Source: Halorientalis regularis (lineage in GTDB: Archaea > Halobacteriota > Halobacteria > Halobacteriales > Haloarculaceae). From it: a stretch of 64,000 bases of DNA. Positions 27,928 through 36,650 of the stretch are shown in pieces (the stretch's first letter is position 1; each line of letters opens with the position of its first letter). The stretch spans positions 186,001 to 250,000 of the forward strand of contig NZ_JALJCL010000004.1 of NCBI RefSeq assembly GCF_023698535.1. The letters run 5' to 3'. The position numbers were made by a program, and so were the translations under genes. Under the pieces are notes generated by a model, which had not been told where the DNA came from, made no database searches, and saw nothing but the letters and a program-made list of their open reading frames with translations.

Positions 27928-28259
27928 GCGACGACACGTACGTCCACGAACCGGGCGCCGTCGAGGACAGCGACGGCGATACGACCGACGAGGAGGACGA
28001 CACAGACGACGCCTATCCGCGCAACACCGTGGGCGACGTGGACGAGGAGTTCGACTGGCGCGGCTGGCTGCTGGTCGCCGCCATCGTCGTCGCCTTCCTG
28101 ATCGTCCCGGGCGCGCTGTACCTGCTGCCCGCGGCCCGCGGGAGCGTCGCCGCCCTCGGCTGGGGCTGGCGCAACACCTACCTCGCCCTGCCGCTGATCC
28201 CCGCGCTCGTCCTCGGGGCACTCGCCGTCTGGTCGGCGGTCAGCTCCCGAACGGACTGA
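27924..28259 (+). CDS. Small haloarchaeal two-helix membrane protein
   Basis: 111 aa from a GTG at 27924 that overlaps the stop of the dehydrogenase gene (GTGA). Residues 1-45 are very acidic, followed by two membrane segments (WLLVAAIVVAFLIVPGALYLL and LALPLIPALVLGALAVWSA). The function is unknown. Coupling implies joint expression with the MDR enzyme. Confidence 0.75.
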   Translation: MSDDTYVHEPGAVEDSDGDTTDEEDDTDDAYPRNTVGDVDEEFDWRGWLLVAAIVVAFLIVPGALYLLPAARGSVAALGWGWRNTYLALPLIPALVLGALAVWSAVSSRTD

Positions 28260-28332
28260 ATCCGCTCTCAATTTTGATAGCGTCGAGGGAACCCTTATTC
28301 TCGGGGTTGGCGTTGTCCCGGTAATCGGAGCG

Positions 28333-30105
28333 ATGCAACTCCAGTACACACCCTACACTGCACCCGTGTTTCTCTCTGCGGTCGTGGGGCTCGGTGTGGG
28401 TGCGTTCGCGTTCCACCACCGCGAGCGCCCCGGTGCTTTCCCGCTCGCGGTGTTCATGATCGGTGCGAGCCTCTGGTCGTTCGCCGAGGGGATGAATCTC
28501 GCGGCGGCGACGCTCGGGCCGAAGGTGTTCTGGACGCGACTGGAGGTCGTCGCCTCCGGTATCGTTCCGCTCGCGTGGCTGGCGCTCGTCCTCGAGTACA
28601 CCGGCAACGACGAGTGGATCAGCCGGCGAACAGTCGGCCTCCTGCTGGTCGAGCCCGCCGTAATCGTCGTGATCATCTGGGTCCAGCCGTCGCTCGTCCG
28701 GTCCGGGCTCGCCCTCGATACGAGCGGATCGTTCGCCGTCATCACCGGGTCACTTGGCCCCGTGTTCTACGCGCACCTCACCTACTCGTACCTGCTCGTG
28801 TTGATCGGTGGTGCCCTGTTGTTGCGGGTCATCCTCTTCGCCGAGGGGGTCTACCGGACGCAGGCGACCGCGCTGTTGATCGCGATGTTCGTCCCGCTCG
28901 TTGGCAACGCCCTGTACGTTTTCGACTACCTCCCCGCGGGAATCGATCCGACGAACGTCGGGTTCCTGTTCAGCGGGGTCATCGTCGCGGGGACGATTCT
29001 GCGCGGGCAGTTACTGGAACTCGTTCCGGTCGCCCGGCACCTCGCACGCGACGAGATTCTGGAGAACATGGAGGACCGGGTGATCGTCCTCGACGACAAC
29101 CAGCGGATCGCGGACATCAACCCGGCGGCCGCGGAGTTGCTCGACAGGTCCGAAGCCGCCGCGGTCGGGGAGCGAATCGAGACGGTCCTGCCCGACTTGG
29201 CCGCGTTGCTGTGCGAAGCGGCTGGCACACACGTCCAGACGGAACTCTCGCTGGAGGGGGAGGACGGTGTCAGATACTACAACGTTCGGGTTTCGCCGCT
29301 CCACCGGGCGCGGGGTGCGCTCGCCGGGACGCTCATCAGCCTGCGAGACGTGACCGAGAAACGCCAGCAACGCCAGCGACTCGAAGTCATCAATCGCCTG
29401 CTCAGACACAACCTCCGCAACGAGATGAACGTCGTCGCCGGCAACGCCGAACTCGTCGAGCGCCAGCTGGCCGATCCGGACCTCCGCGAGCGCCTCGACC
29501 TGATCGCGGAGACGGCGACCCGGATCACCGACCAGAGCGACAAGGTCGGGCAGGTCTCGCGGACGTTCGACGAGGACGGCACGGTGACGGTCGACCTCGG
29601 CGAGGCGGTCAGGACCGAAGTCCAGGACGCCCGGGACCGCTATCCGGCCGCGGAGATCTCCGCCGACGTGCCGGCGGACCTGGACGCCGAGGTCGACTCC
29701 GCCATCGCAATCGCGCTCGACGAACTCCTCACCAACGCCGTCCAGCACAACGACACCGACCACCCCACGGTCACCGTTCGGATCCGCGAGGACGACGACT
29801 TCGCGGTGCTGGAAGTCGCCGATAACGGCCCGGGGATCGATCCCCACGAACTGGCCGTGCTGGAAGAGGGCGAGGAGACGGCGCTCGAACACGGGAGCGG
29901 GGTCGGGCTCTGGGTCGTCTACTGGACCGTCGAGCAGTTCGGCGGTCGCCTGGCGTTCGAGAACGACGGCGATGGGTGTACCGTCAGGGCGTGGTTGCCG
30001 GACACCGACGAGGCGGACGAACCAGGCACCGCACACTCCGACGGGTTCGTCGGAATCAGGCAGGCGCTGGACGCGTCGGAAATCGAGTTCTCGGCCGACG
30101 ACTGA
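28333..30105 (+). CDS. Sensor histidine kinase with 7TM N-terminus and PAS domain
   Basis: 590 aa. Seven hydrophobic segments (about 10-225) form a histidine-kinase 7TM sensor. A PAS domain follows (about 240-340; ENMEDRVIVLDDNQRIADINPAA). The phosphoacceptor region INRLLRHNLRNEMNVVAGNAE has His at about 359. The ATPase core has DELLTNAVQHND (N box), VADNGPGI (G1) and HGSGVGLWVVYW (G2). There is no receiver or output domain, and no response regulator gene adjoins, as is usual for haloarchaeal orphan kinases. TATA-like CCCTTATTC is about 40 nt before the ATG. Confidence 0.92.
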   Translation: MQLQYTPYTAPVFLSAVVGLGVGAFAFHHRERPGAFPLAVFMIGASLWSFAEGMNLAAATLGPKVFWTRLEVVASGIVPLAWLALVLEYTGNDEWISRRTVGLLLVEPAVIVVIIWVQPSLVRSGLALDTSGSFAVITGSLGPVFYAHLTYSYLLVLIGGALLLRVILFAEGVYRTQATALLIAMFVPLVGNALYVFDYLPAGIDPTNVGFLFSGVIVAGTILRGQLLELVPVARHLARDEILENMEDRVIVLDDNQRIADINPAAAELLDRSEAAAVGERIETVLPDLAALLCEAAGTHVQTELSLEGEDGVRYYNVRVSPLHRARGALAGTLISLRDVTEKRQQRQRLEVINRLLRHNLRNEMNVVAGNAELVERQLADPDLRERLDLIAETATRITDQSDKVGQVSRTFDEDGTVTVDLGEAVRTEVQDARDRYPAAEISADVPADLDAEVDSAIAIALDELLTNAVQHNDTDHPTVTVRIREDDDFAVLEVADNGPGIDPHELAVLEEGEETALEHGSGVGLWVVYWTVEQFGGRLAFENDGDGCTVRAWLPDTDEADEPGTAHSDGFVGIRQALDASEIEFSADD

Positions 30106-30107
30106 AT

Positions 30108-30806
30108 TCACCAGTCGATTATCTGTCGGTCCCGCCAGAACTGTCCACGGGGACACTCGGGTTTGAACCGGGCGAGCCAGGCCGGGGTGTCCGCACCTTC
30201 TTCGGGACTGCGCTCGGCGTCGGGGCCGCCCATCGCGGTGCGGGTCCAGCCCGGACAGGCGGCGTTGGCGATGAGGCCCTGGTCGCCGTACTCGGCGTCG
30301 AGGTAGGCCGTCAGCGCGTTCAGCCCGGACTTGGAGATGCGGTAGGCGGGCATCCCGCGGCCGGCGTCGCTCCGGAGCGACGCCAGCGCCGAGGAGACGT
30401 TGACGACGCGGCTCCCGTCCCGCCACAGCAAGAGCGGGAGGGCGTACTTCGTGAGCAAGAGCGGGCCGCGCAGGTTGGTATCGAGGGTCTCGTCGATAAC
30501 GCCCGTGGGCATCTCCGCGAGCGCCGACCGACTGTCCATCACCCCGGCGTTGTTCACGAGGATGTCGAGGCGCCCCTTCTCGTCGTCCACGCGGTCGATC
30601 GCGTCGACGACGGCGTCCTCGTCCGTGAGGTCGAGCTCCAGCGGGAGCAAATCCGGTCCCGTCACGTCGTCGGGGTCCCGAGCGCCCGCGTACACCGTCG
30701 CTCCGCGGTTCGAGAGGTCCGCGGCGATGGCGGCCCCGATACCACGGGTTGCGCCGGTGACCAGAGCGATCTGGCCACCGAGCGAGTTGTACGTCTCGAC
30801 CTCCAT
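30108..30806 (-). CDS. Short-chain dehydrogenase/reductase
   Basis: 232 aa from the ATG at 30806. Classical SDR: cofactor motif TGATRGIGAAI, NNAG in LVNNAGVMD, active-site Ser in VVNVSSALA and YRISK as the YxxxK catalytic pair, then CPGWTRTAMGG. The Rossmann-motif context (AGARDP) does not decide between NADH and NADPH. The substrate is unknown. It converges with the kinase gene (2 nt apart) and is divergent from the CARDB surface protein over 181 bp. Confidence 0.88.
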   Translation of the reverse strand: MEVETYNSLGGQIALVTGATRGIGAAIAADLSNRGATVYAGARDPDDVTGPDLLPLELDLTDEDAVVDAIDRVDDEKGRLDILVNNAGVMDSRSALAEMPTGVIDETLDTNLRGPLLLTKYALPLLLWRDGSRVVNVSSALASLRSDAGRGMPAYRISKSGLNALTAYLDAEYGDQGLIANAACPGWTRTAMGGPDAERSPEEGADTPAWLARFKPECPRGQFWRDRQIIDW

Positions 30807-30939
30807 GTCTCGCCAGGCGACGGCCACCGGCAAAAAGCCGACCCGCCAGTTACCAGCAGTGAAAACCTTCACCGAATCCGGCCGCCATCCTGCAATTTCA
30901 TTCCACAACTCCACCCATAAATTACTGTCTGACTGAAGC

Positions 30940-30956
30940 GAAATATTATATGTATG
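30940..30956 (+). promoter_or_regulatory. Strong TATA-like promoter of the CARDB surface protein
   Basis: GAAATATTATATGTATG stands out against the GC-rich background, about 32-48 nt before the ATG at 30988. The leader carries GGGGGT, a possible ribosome binding site, unlike the leaderless arrangement of most genes here. This suggests strong, separately tuned expression. Confidence 0.55.
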
Positions 30957-30987
30957 GAACAATCTATGAAGACCTGGGGGTAGCGGA

Positions 30988-33666
30988 ATGCAAACCTTGC
31001 AAGCAAATCGTAAGTTACTGTACTCAGCCGGGTTGACGGCACTGCTTATCGCTATTGTGGCGATGGGGATGGTGGCGGTGCAACCCGCAGCGGCGACAGA
31101 CGTATCGACACAGACGACGGATCAGGCGGAATTCGGGAACGTTACCGCCGAAGTAACGAAGGAGACGCTTTTCACGGGGAAAGTTTCCAAAGTAACAGTT
31201 ACGTACACGGCTCCTGCGGGGGAGACAGTCGACATCACGGTCGCGGACGATAGCAAGACCGTGACGGCGGACGGAACCGAGAGCGAAGTGACGCTCCAGG
31301 TCGGGGCGTTCTTCTTCTTCGGTGAGTCCTACCCGGTCGACGTTTCGGCGGCCATCCAGGGCGGCGAATCCGTCGACGGGACGATCAACGCCGACGACGG
31401 CGTCGTCACGCTCAAACGCGTCGACGACGAGCCGGAACCGGAGCCGGCCACCTTCGCCGTCGGCGACCTGAGCACGACCTCGCCGGTGACCGAAGGCGAG
31501 ACGCTGGAGGTCACGACGACGGTCGAGAACACGGGCGACCAGCAGGGCACCCAGACGGTGACCCTGGACGTCGCTGGCGCACAGCGGGACAGTCAGGACG
31601 TGACGCTGGCGAGCGGTGCGAGCCAGACGGTCACGCTGTCCTGGACGACCCAGAGCGGTGACGCGGGCGATTACACCGCGACGGTCGCCAGCGCCAACGA
31701 CAGCGCGTCGGCCGCCGTGTCGGTGAACGCGCCGGCCACGCCGGCGAACTTCGCGGTGTCGAACCTGCAGGCGCCGTCCGAAGCGACGGTCGGTGACACG
31801 ATCACCGTGTCGGCCGACGTCGAGAACACCGGTGATCAGCAGGGCACCCAGACCGTCGCGTTCGGCGTCGATACGGACAGTGACGGTAGTCTGGAGACGC
31901 TGGCGTCCCAGGACGAGACGCTGGCCAGCGGGGCCAGCACGACGGTGACGTTCGACGTGGACACGAGTGCGCTGTCGGCAGGCACCTACACGCACGGTGT
32001 GTCGACGGCCAACGACACGGCGACGGCCCAGATCACGCTGACCGCGCCGCCGGTCGAACAGCCGCCGAACTTCCAGGTGCAGACCCTGGACACGAACTCG
32101 CCAGTGACGGAAGGCGAGACGCTGACGGTCGACGCGACCGTCGCGAACACGGGCGACCAGCAGGGGACACAGACGGTAACGCTGTCGGTCCTCGGTGCGT
32201 CGGACGACCAGCAGGTGACCCTGGCCGGCGGTGCGAGCCAGACGGTCACGCTGTCGGTCGCCACCGAGACTGGTGACGCCGGCTCGGGTACTGCGACGGT
32301 GACGACCGAAAACGACACGGCGTCGACGAGCGTGCAGGTCAACGCGCCCGACGCGCCCGCGAACTTCCAGGTTTCGGGAACCAGTAGCAACTCGCCGGTG
32401 ACGGAAGGCGAGACGCTGGACGTGACCGCGACGGTGCAGAACACGGGCGAGCAGCAGGGCACCCAGACGGTGACCCTGGACGTTGCCGGCGCACAGCGGG
32501 ACAGTCAGACTGTCCAGCTGGCCGCCGGCGCGAGCCAGGACGTGACGCTGTCCTGGACGACGGCGAGCGGTGACGCGGGCGACTACACCGCGACGGTCGC
32601 CAGCGCCAACGATACCGACACGACCAGCGTGACGGTGAACGAGCCGGCCACGCCGGCGAACTTCGCGGTGTCGAACGTCGGCAGTAACTCGCCGATCAAC
32701 GAGACCGAGACGCTGGACGTGACTGCAACCGTCGAGAACACGGGCGACCAGCAGGGCACCCAGACGGTGACCCTGGACGTCGCTGGCGCACAGCAGGACA
32801 GTCAGGACGTGACGCTGGCGGGCGGTGCGAGCCAGACGGTCACGCTGTCCTGGACGACGGCGAGCGGTGACGCGGGCGATTACACCGCGACGGTCGCGAG
32901 CGCCAACGACACCGGCACGGCCAGCGTGTCGGTGAACACGGAGCCGGAGCCGCCGGCGGAGCCGATTCCGTTCACGTCGTACGTGCGCGGTGACGAGAGT
33001 TACCTGCACACGGGGACGCCGAACAACGACCGGGCGATCACGTACCCGACCTGTCGGGACGGTCAGCCCCAGCCGGCCGACCAGCAGCCGTTCTACCTGC
33101 CGACGCCGGGCTGTATCACGGTCGATGGGACGCTGTTCCCCTCGAACAACACCTGGGACGGTGACATCGACTTCCCGCCCGCACGGGACTCGGTCAACGA
33201 CACCTCCCTGGGGACCATCTACTTCGAGGCCGACCTGTCGCAGGTCGGCGAAGCCGGTGGGACGCTCAACCGGGACAACGGCGTCGTCACGCTGAACACG
33301 ACGGTCGACATCGGCGTGACGATCTGGAACGTCGACAACGCCCAGACGGGCTGGGAGAACCGCGGCGATCCGGTCTCCGAGCCGAGTTGTACGATCCCGT
33401 CGGTGAGCATCTCGCTGTCGACCGAGAAGAGCTTCCAGACGGGCTCGCCGTTCCCGAGTACCAGTACGGTCTCGGGTGAACGGCTCGACGCCAACAACGT
33501 CGGGAAGATCGTCTCGGACGACTTCGACGTCGGCAGTGCCAGCGGCTGTGGGACCGTCCTCGGAATCGTCGATCTGAACGGTCAGATCAACGGTGAACAG
33601 GGCATCCCGGCCGGTCCGGGTGACAACGAAGTCGCGTACGACGTCGAGTTCGACTTCGGCAGCTAA
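30988..33666 (+). CDS. Large secreted protein with five CARDB-like repeats
   Basis: 892 aa. The N-terminal signal peptide ends about residue 36 (AVQPAAA). A first beta domain (about 40-145) is followed by five repeats of roughly 95-100 aa (about 150-650), each with N-S-P-V-T-E-G-E-T-L, VENTGDQQGTQTVTL and GDAGDYTATVA; this is the CARDB/BACON Ig-like pattern. The unique C-terminal domain (about 655-892) has four or more Cys and many Asn/Thr. There is no PGF-CTERM or membrane segment at the end, so it is probably released or held non-covalently at the S-layer. The ligand or adhesion target is unknown. Confidence 0.8.
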   Translation: MQTLQANRKLLYSAGLTALLIAIVAMGMVAVQPAAATDVSTQTTDQAEFGNVTAEVTKETLFTGKVSKVTVTYTAPAGETVDITVADDSKTVTADGTESEVTLQVGAFFFFGESYPVDVSAAIQGGESVDGTINADDGVVTLKRVDDEPEPEPATFAVGDLSTTSPVTEGETLEVTTTVENTGDQQGTQTVTLDVAGAQRDSQDVTLASGASQTVTLSWTTQSGDAGDYTATVASANDSASAAVSVNAPATPANFAVSNLQAPSEATVGDTITVSADVENTGDQQGTQTVAFGVDTDSDGSLETLASQDETLASGASTTVTFDVDTSALSAGTYTHGVSTANDTATAQITLTAPPVEQPPNFQVQTLDTNSPVTEGETLTVDATVANTGDQQGTQTVTLSVLGASDDQQVTLAGGASQTVTLSVATETGDAGSGTATVTTENDTASTSVQVNAPDAPANFQVSGTSSNSPVTEGETLDVTATVQNTGEQQGTQTVTLDVAGAQRDSQTVQLAAGASQDVTLSWTTASGDAGDYTATVASANDTDTTSVTVNEPATPANFAVSNVGSNSPINETETLDVTATVENTGDQQGTQTVTLDVAGAQQDSQDVTLAGGASQTVTLSWTTASGDAGDYTATVASANDTGTASVSVNTEPEPPAEPIPFTSYVRGDESYLHTGTPNNDRAITYPTCRDGQPQPADQQPFYLPTPGCITVDGTLFPSNNTWDGDIDFPPARDSVNDTSLGTIYFEADLSQVGEAGGTLNRDNGVVTLNTTVDIGVTIWNVDNAQTGWENRGDPVSEPSCTIPSVSISLSTEKSFQTGSPFPSTSTVSGERLDANNVGKIVSDDFDVGSASGCGTVLGIVDLNGQINGEQGIPAGPGDNEVAYDVEFDFGS
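31522..32919 (+). repeat. Near-identical DNA repeats inside the CARDB gene
   Basis: About 190 bp at 31522-31710 recurs almost unchanged at 32731-32919 and, less perfectly, at 32440-32620, all in the same direction and frame. Identity at DNA level, including silent sites, points to recent duplication or gene conversion between repeat-encoding segments, so the repeat number may vary between strains. Confidence 0.75.
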
Positions 33667-33687
33667 GGCATCGAGACGGAACCACGA

Positions 33688-33699
33688 CCCTCTTTTTTC
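33688..33699 (+). terminator. T-rich terminator after the CARDB gene
   Basis: CCCTCTTTTTTC lies about 25 nt after the TAA at 33664-33666 and before a convergent gene, with no clear stem; this fits the oligo-T termination signal of archaea. Confidence 0.45.
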
Positions 33700-33760
33700 G
33701 CGGTCCGAGAAGAGCGCTACTGAGTAGCCGTCACTGGGACGCGTACTGCTGGTCCTGGCG

Positions 33761-34348
33761 CTACTCGACGTCGCGGCGCATCGCGATCTCGAACCAGGGA
33801 CAGAGCCGGAGCTGTCGGTACCACCCGGGATTCTCGTGGAGGCGCTCGTAGGGCACCCACATGAGGCCGGCTACCTCGTCGGGGTCGGGGTCGAGCGTCC
33901 GGTCGGTCAGCGTCGCCTGCAGGACGGCACAGACTTCCCACTCGACGCCCTCGTTGGGGTAGTAGCGCTTGTACTCGAAGCGATCGGTCACTTCCAGGTC
34001 GTCGTACTGGTCGGGCGTGACGCCGAGTTCTTCTTCGAGTCGCTGGCGGGTCGCGTCCGCCTGACTCTGGCCCTGAACGGGGTGGGAGGCGACCGTGCCG
34101 TCCCAGAAGGTGTCCCAGAGGCGCTTGTCGGGGCTGCGCTGGGCCAGCAGGATGTTGTCGTCCTCGTCGAACAGCAGCGAGGTGAACGCGCGATGTCGGA
34201 TCCCGTCGCCAGTGTGGGCGTCGAGGCGGTTGGCCGTCCCGAGTTCGGTGTCGTCCGCGTCGACCGTGACGACCGCCTGGCGTGCGTTCTCGTGTTCCGT
34301 GTCGCCCCCGCCGGAGTCTGTCTCTCCGGGGGTCTCCTCTGAACTCAT
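33761..34348 (-). CDS. Isopentenyl-diphosphate isomerase-like Nudix protein
   Basis: 195 aa from the ATG at 34348. The type I IDI layout is clear: HRAFTSLLFDEDDNILLAQRS, LWDTFWDGTVASHP, the Nudix helix RQRLEEELGV, EYKRYYPNEGVEWEVCAVL and the C-terminal NPGWYRQLRLCPWFEIAM. However, the loop that carries the catalytic Cys in E. coli and human IDI (NSVCGHP/NTCCSHP) reads TVASHP here, with Ala87 in the Cys place. The protein may therefore isomerise IPP to DMAPP by a changed mechanism or act as a Nudix hydrolase. Residues 1-30 are a variable acidic extension. Confidence 0.78.
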   Translation of the reverse strand: MSSEETPGETDSGGGDTEHENARQAVVTVDADDTELGTANRLDAHTGDGIRHRAFTSLLFDEDDNILLAQRSPDKRLWDTFWDGTVASHPVQGQSQADATRQRLEEELGVTPDQYDDLEVTDRFEYKRYYPNEGVEWEVCAVLQATLTDRTLDPDPDEVAGLMWVPYERLHENPGWYRQLRLCPWFEIAMRRDVE

Positions 34349-34428
34349 GCCTGTGCAATCGACCAGCGGGTTGAAAAAGGAATCGAGGTTGACTCCGTAT
34401 CCGCCGTGAACTGACTCGTCTCGCTTCG

Positions 34429-34842
34429 CTACCCGAGCCGCTCGTCCAGAATCAACCGGGTTTTGGTCGAAACCACTTCGTCCAACTCCCGGGCCTTCGT
34501 GATCAACTCGTTGACGCGCTCGGTGTCGGCGGCGTCGACGACCAGCACGATGTCCTCCTCGCCCGAGACCTGCCAGACCGAGTCCACCTCCTGCCACTCG
34601 ACGATCCGATCCGAGACCGCGGCGGTGTCGACGTTCACGTCGACGCTGATCTCGATCATCGCCTTGACGTTCCCGGTGGACGTGGCGACGGTAAAGCGCT
34701 CGATGACGCCGTCCTCGACGAGTCGCTCGACGCGGTTCCGGACCGTCCCCTCCGAGGTCCCCACTCGATCCGCGATCTCGGTGTAGGCCGTCCGAGCGTC
34801 CCGTCGCAGAATACTCAGAATCTGCCGGTCCAGCTCGTCCAT
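34429..34842 (-). CDS. Lrp/AsnC-family transcriptional regulator
   Basis: 137 aa. The N-terminal HTH is MDELDRQILSILRRDARTAY...IADRVGTSEGTVRNRVERL, followed by the RAM ligand-binding beta sheet (VKAMIEISVDVNVD...VWQVSGEEDIVLVVDAAD). It is of normal length for the family. It diverges from carA, and the 102-bp gap carries the motif CGAAATTCGTA that recurs upstream of carB. It is therefore a good candidate regulator of carbamoyl phosphate synthesis; the link is inferred from position and motif only. Confidence 0.88.
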   Translation of the reverse strand: MDELDRQILSILRRDARTAYTEIADRVGTSEGTVRNRVERLVEDGVIERFTVATSTGNVKAMIEISVDVNVDTAAVSDRIVEWQEVDSVWQVSGEEDIVLVVDAADTERVNELITKARELDEVVSTKTRLILDERLG

Positions 34843-34881
34843 TGAGACTCGAGGATACTCGTCCGGCGTACTTGAGGATTG

Positions 34882-34892
34882 CGAAATTCGTA
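34882..34892 (+). promoter_or_regulatory. Motif CGAAATTCGTA upstream of carA
   Basis: The same 11 bases occur upstream of carB (43386-43396). Here the motif lies 63 nt before the carA ATG, just upstream of a TATA-like ACACTTATG (34910-34918), and within the promoter region of the divergent Lrp-type gene. It is a candidate operator shared by the two unlinked car genes. Confidence 0.5.
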
Positions 34893-34944
34893 ACTGCGCT
34901 TCGAAAGCAACACTTATGAACGGCCGACGGATACGCATCTCGTA

Positions 34945-35991
34945 ATGACGGACGCCTACGTGGCTATCGAGGGCGGACGCGTCGTCGAGGCGCGCTCCCG
35001 CGCTCCGGGCACGACTCGCGGGGAACTGGTATTCACGACCGCGTACACAGGGTACGAGGAGAGTCTGACGGACCCGTCTTACGAGGAACAGATTCTGACG
35101 TTCTCCTACCCCCTGATCGGGAACTACGGCGTCCGAGAGGAACGCTTCGAGTCCGACCGCGTCCACCCGCGTGGCGTCGTCGCCCGCGAACTCACCGAGG
35201 ACGTGGCCGAGTGGCTCGAATCCGAGGGCGTGCCGGCTGTCGACCACCTGGACACGCGCGAGATCGTCACGGGCATCCGCGACGAGGGGGCGATGAAGTG
35301 CGGTATCGCTGCCGGCCCGGACGCGACCGAGGCGGACGCCCTGGCCGAACTGGAGCAGTGCGAGCACATGTCCGACCACACCGAGATCGGCGCACAGGTC
35401 AGCGTCGGCGAGCCCGAACTGTTCAACGAAGACGGCGACGGCGAGACCGTCGCGCTGATCGACTGCGGTGCGAAAGGGTCGATCATCGACTCGCTGGTCG
35501 AACGCGACGCCGTGGTTCACGTCCTCCCCTACGACGCCACCGAGGACGACGTGGCCGCGGTCGACCCCGACCTCCTGTTCATCTCGAACGGCCCCGGCGA
35601 CCCCGAGAACTTCGAGCAGACCAAGGATCTCGTGGACAGCTACGTCGGCGAGACGCCCATGGCCGGCATCTGTCTCGGCCAGCAGGTCGTCGCCAGCGCA
35701 CTCGGCGGGTCGACCGAGAAGATGGAGTTCGGCCACCGCGGCGTCAACCAGCCCGTCCGCGACCTCCGGACCGACCGGGTCGTCATGACCACCCAGAACC
35801 ACGGCTACACCGTCGCCGAACCCGGCGACAAACTGGAGGTCACCCAGATCAACGTCAACGACGACACGCCCGAGGGGCTCGAAAACGACGACCTGGAGAT
35901 CATCACCCGCCAGTACCACCCCGAAGCGAACCCCGGCCCCAACGACTCGAAGGGCTTCTTCGACGACGTGCTGGCGATGGCCGAGGATTAG
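34945..35991 (+). CDS. carA: Carbamoyl-phosphate synthase small (glutaminase) subunit
   Basis: 348 aa. The N-terminal CPSase small-chain domain (ARSRAPGTTRGELVFTTAYTGYEESLTDPSY) is followed by a class I glutaminase with MAGICLGQQV (nucleophile Cys about 243), QNHGYTV and the final QYHPEANPGPND (His/Glu of the triad). It supplies ammonia to CarB for pyrimidine and arginine synthesis. carB lies about 4 kb away on the opposite strand, facing this gene. Confidence 0.97.
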   Translation: MTDAYVAIEGGRVVEARSRAPGTTRGELVFTTAYTGYEESLTDPSYEEQILTFSYPLIGNYGVREERFESDRVHPRGVVARELTEDVAEWLESEGVPAVDHLDTREIVTGIRDEGAMKCGIAAGPDATEADALAELEQCEHMSDHTEIGAQVSVGEPELFNEDGDGETVALIDCGAKGSIIDSLVERDAVVHVLPYDATEDDVAAVDPDLLFISNGPGDPENFEQTKDLVDSYVGETPMAGICLGQQVVASALGGSTEKMEFGHRGVNQPVRDLRTDRVVMTTQNHGYTVAEPGDKLEVTQINVNDDTPEGLENDDLEIITRQYHPEANPGPNDSKGFFDDVLAMAED

Positions 35992-36650
35992 TCCCGGTCG
36001 ACCGGCTGTCCCCGATAGGTGACGGTAAACTCTTCCTCTGTCTCACCGGCGGGTGACCCCGTCGAGTCACCACTATCGTCGCTGGATCCGTCGGTCGCGT
36101 CCCGTGCGACCGGTCGCCCGCGATACATCACGCGGCTCACCGCCTCGTCGTCCGCGACTGGCTCCGGCCGCTCGACCGTGTGTTCGCCCACGAAATCGGT
36201 CACCTCGTCGAGGACTGCCGTCTCTGTCTTCCGATGGACCCAGCAGTGGTACGCACTCTCCGGCGTCTGCAGGACGAGCCTGTGTTTCCGGAAGCCGGTG
36301 CTGTGCCGGACCGCTGCTACCGACTCGTGAGGGACTGAGATGGCCGAGTCACCGTCAGCCTGTCCGATCAGACAGAGCGTTCGTCGACCCGTCACGAGGA
36401 CGACCGTCCTGAAATCGCTATCGGGCGCGATGGTGTTACTCTTGACGCCGCGACCGATCCCTCGTTTCCCGTTCGTCAGCACGAAGACCGGTGCTTCCGT
36501 CTCCTCCAGATACGTCACCGGCGGGTCATTCAGCGGGGCCTGCTGTGAGAACCGGCCCTCGCGCCCGGCCAGGACCGACATCGTCACCGAATCGTCGGAC
36601 GCCATCTCCGCGAGTACGAACGCTCGCTCGGCGACATCGGAATCCGTCAT
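35988..36650 (-). CDS. PH-like domain protein with two C-terminal YRGxPVxRD motifs
   Basis: 220 aa. The middle (about 60-155) has the alternating strands of a bacterial PH/YokE-like domain (APDSDFRTVVLVTGRRTLCLIGQ...SVPHESVAAV). Near the C-terminus VMYRGRPVARD and, at the very end, VTYRGQPVDRD repeat the same motif, separated by an acidic Ser/Asp/Gly linker. The function is unknown. Its stop overlaps carA by 4 nt. It opens the accessory segment between carA and carB. Confidence 0.68.
   Translation of the reverse strand: MTDSDVAERAFVLAEMASDDSVTMSVLAGREGRFSQQAPLNDPPVTYLEETEAPVFVLTNGKRGIGRGVKSNTIAPDSDFRTVVLVTGRRTLCLIGQADGDSAISVPHESVAAVRHSTGFRKHRLVLQTPESAYHCWVHRKTETAVLDEVTDFVGEHTVERPEPVADDEAVSRVMYRGRPVARDATDGSSDDSGDSTGSPAGETEEEFTVTYRGQPVDRD

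Noticed and set aside
31024-33009. Minus-strand open frame of 661 codons opposite the CARDB gene
   Set aside because: Arg/His-rich composition without any domain; the plus strand has a signal peptide and Ig-like repeats.
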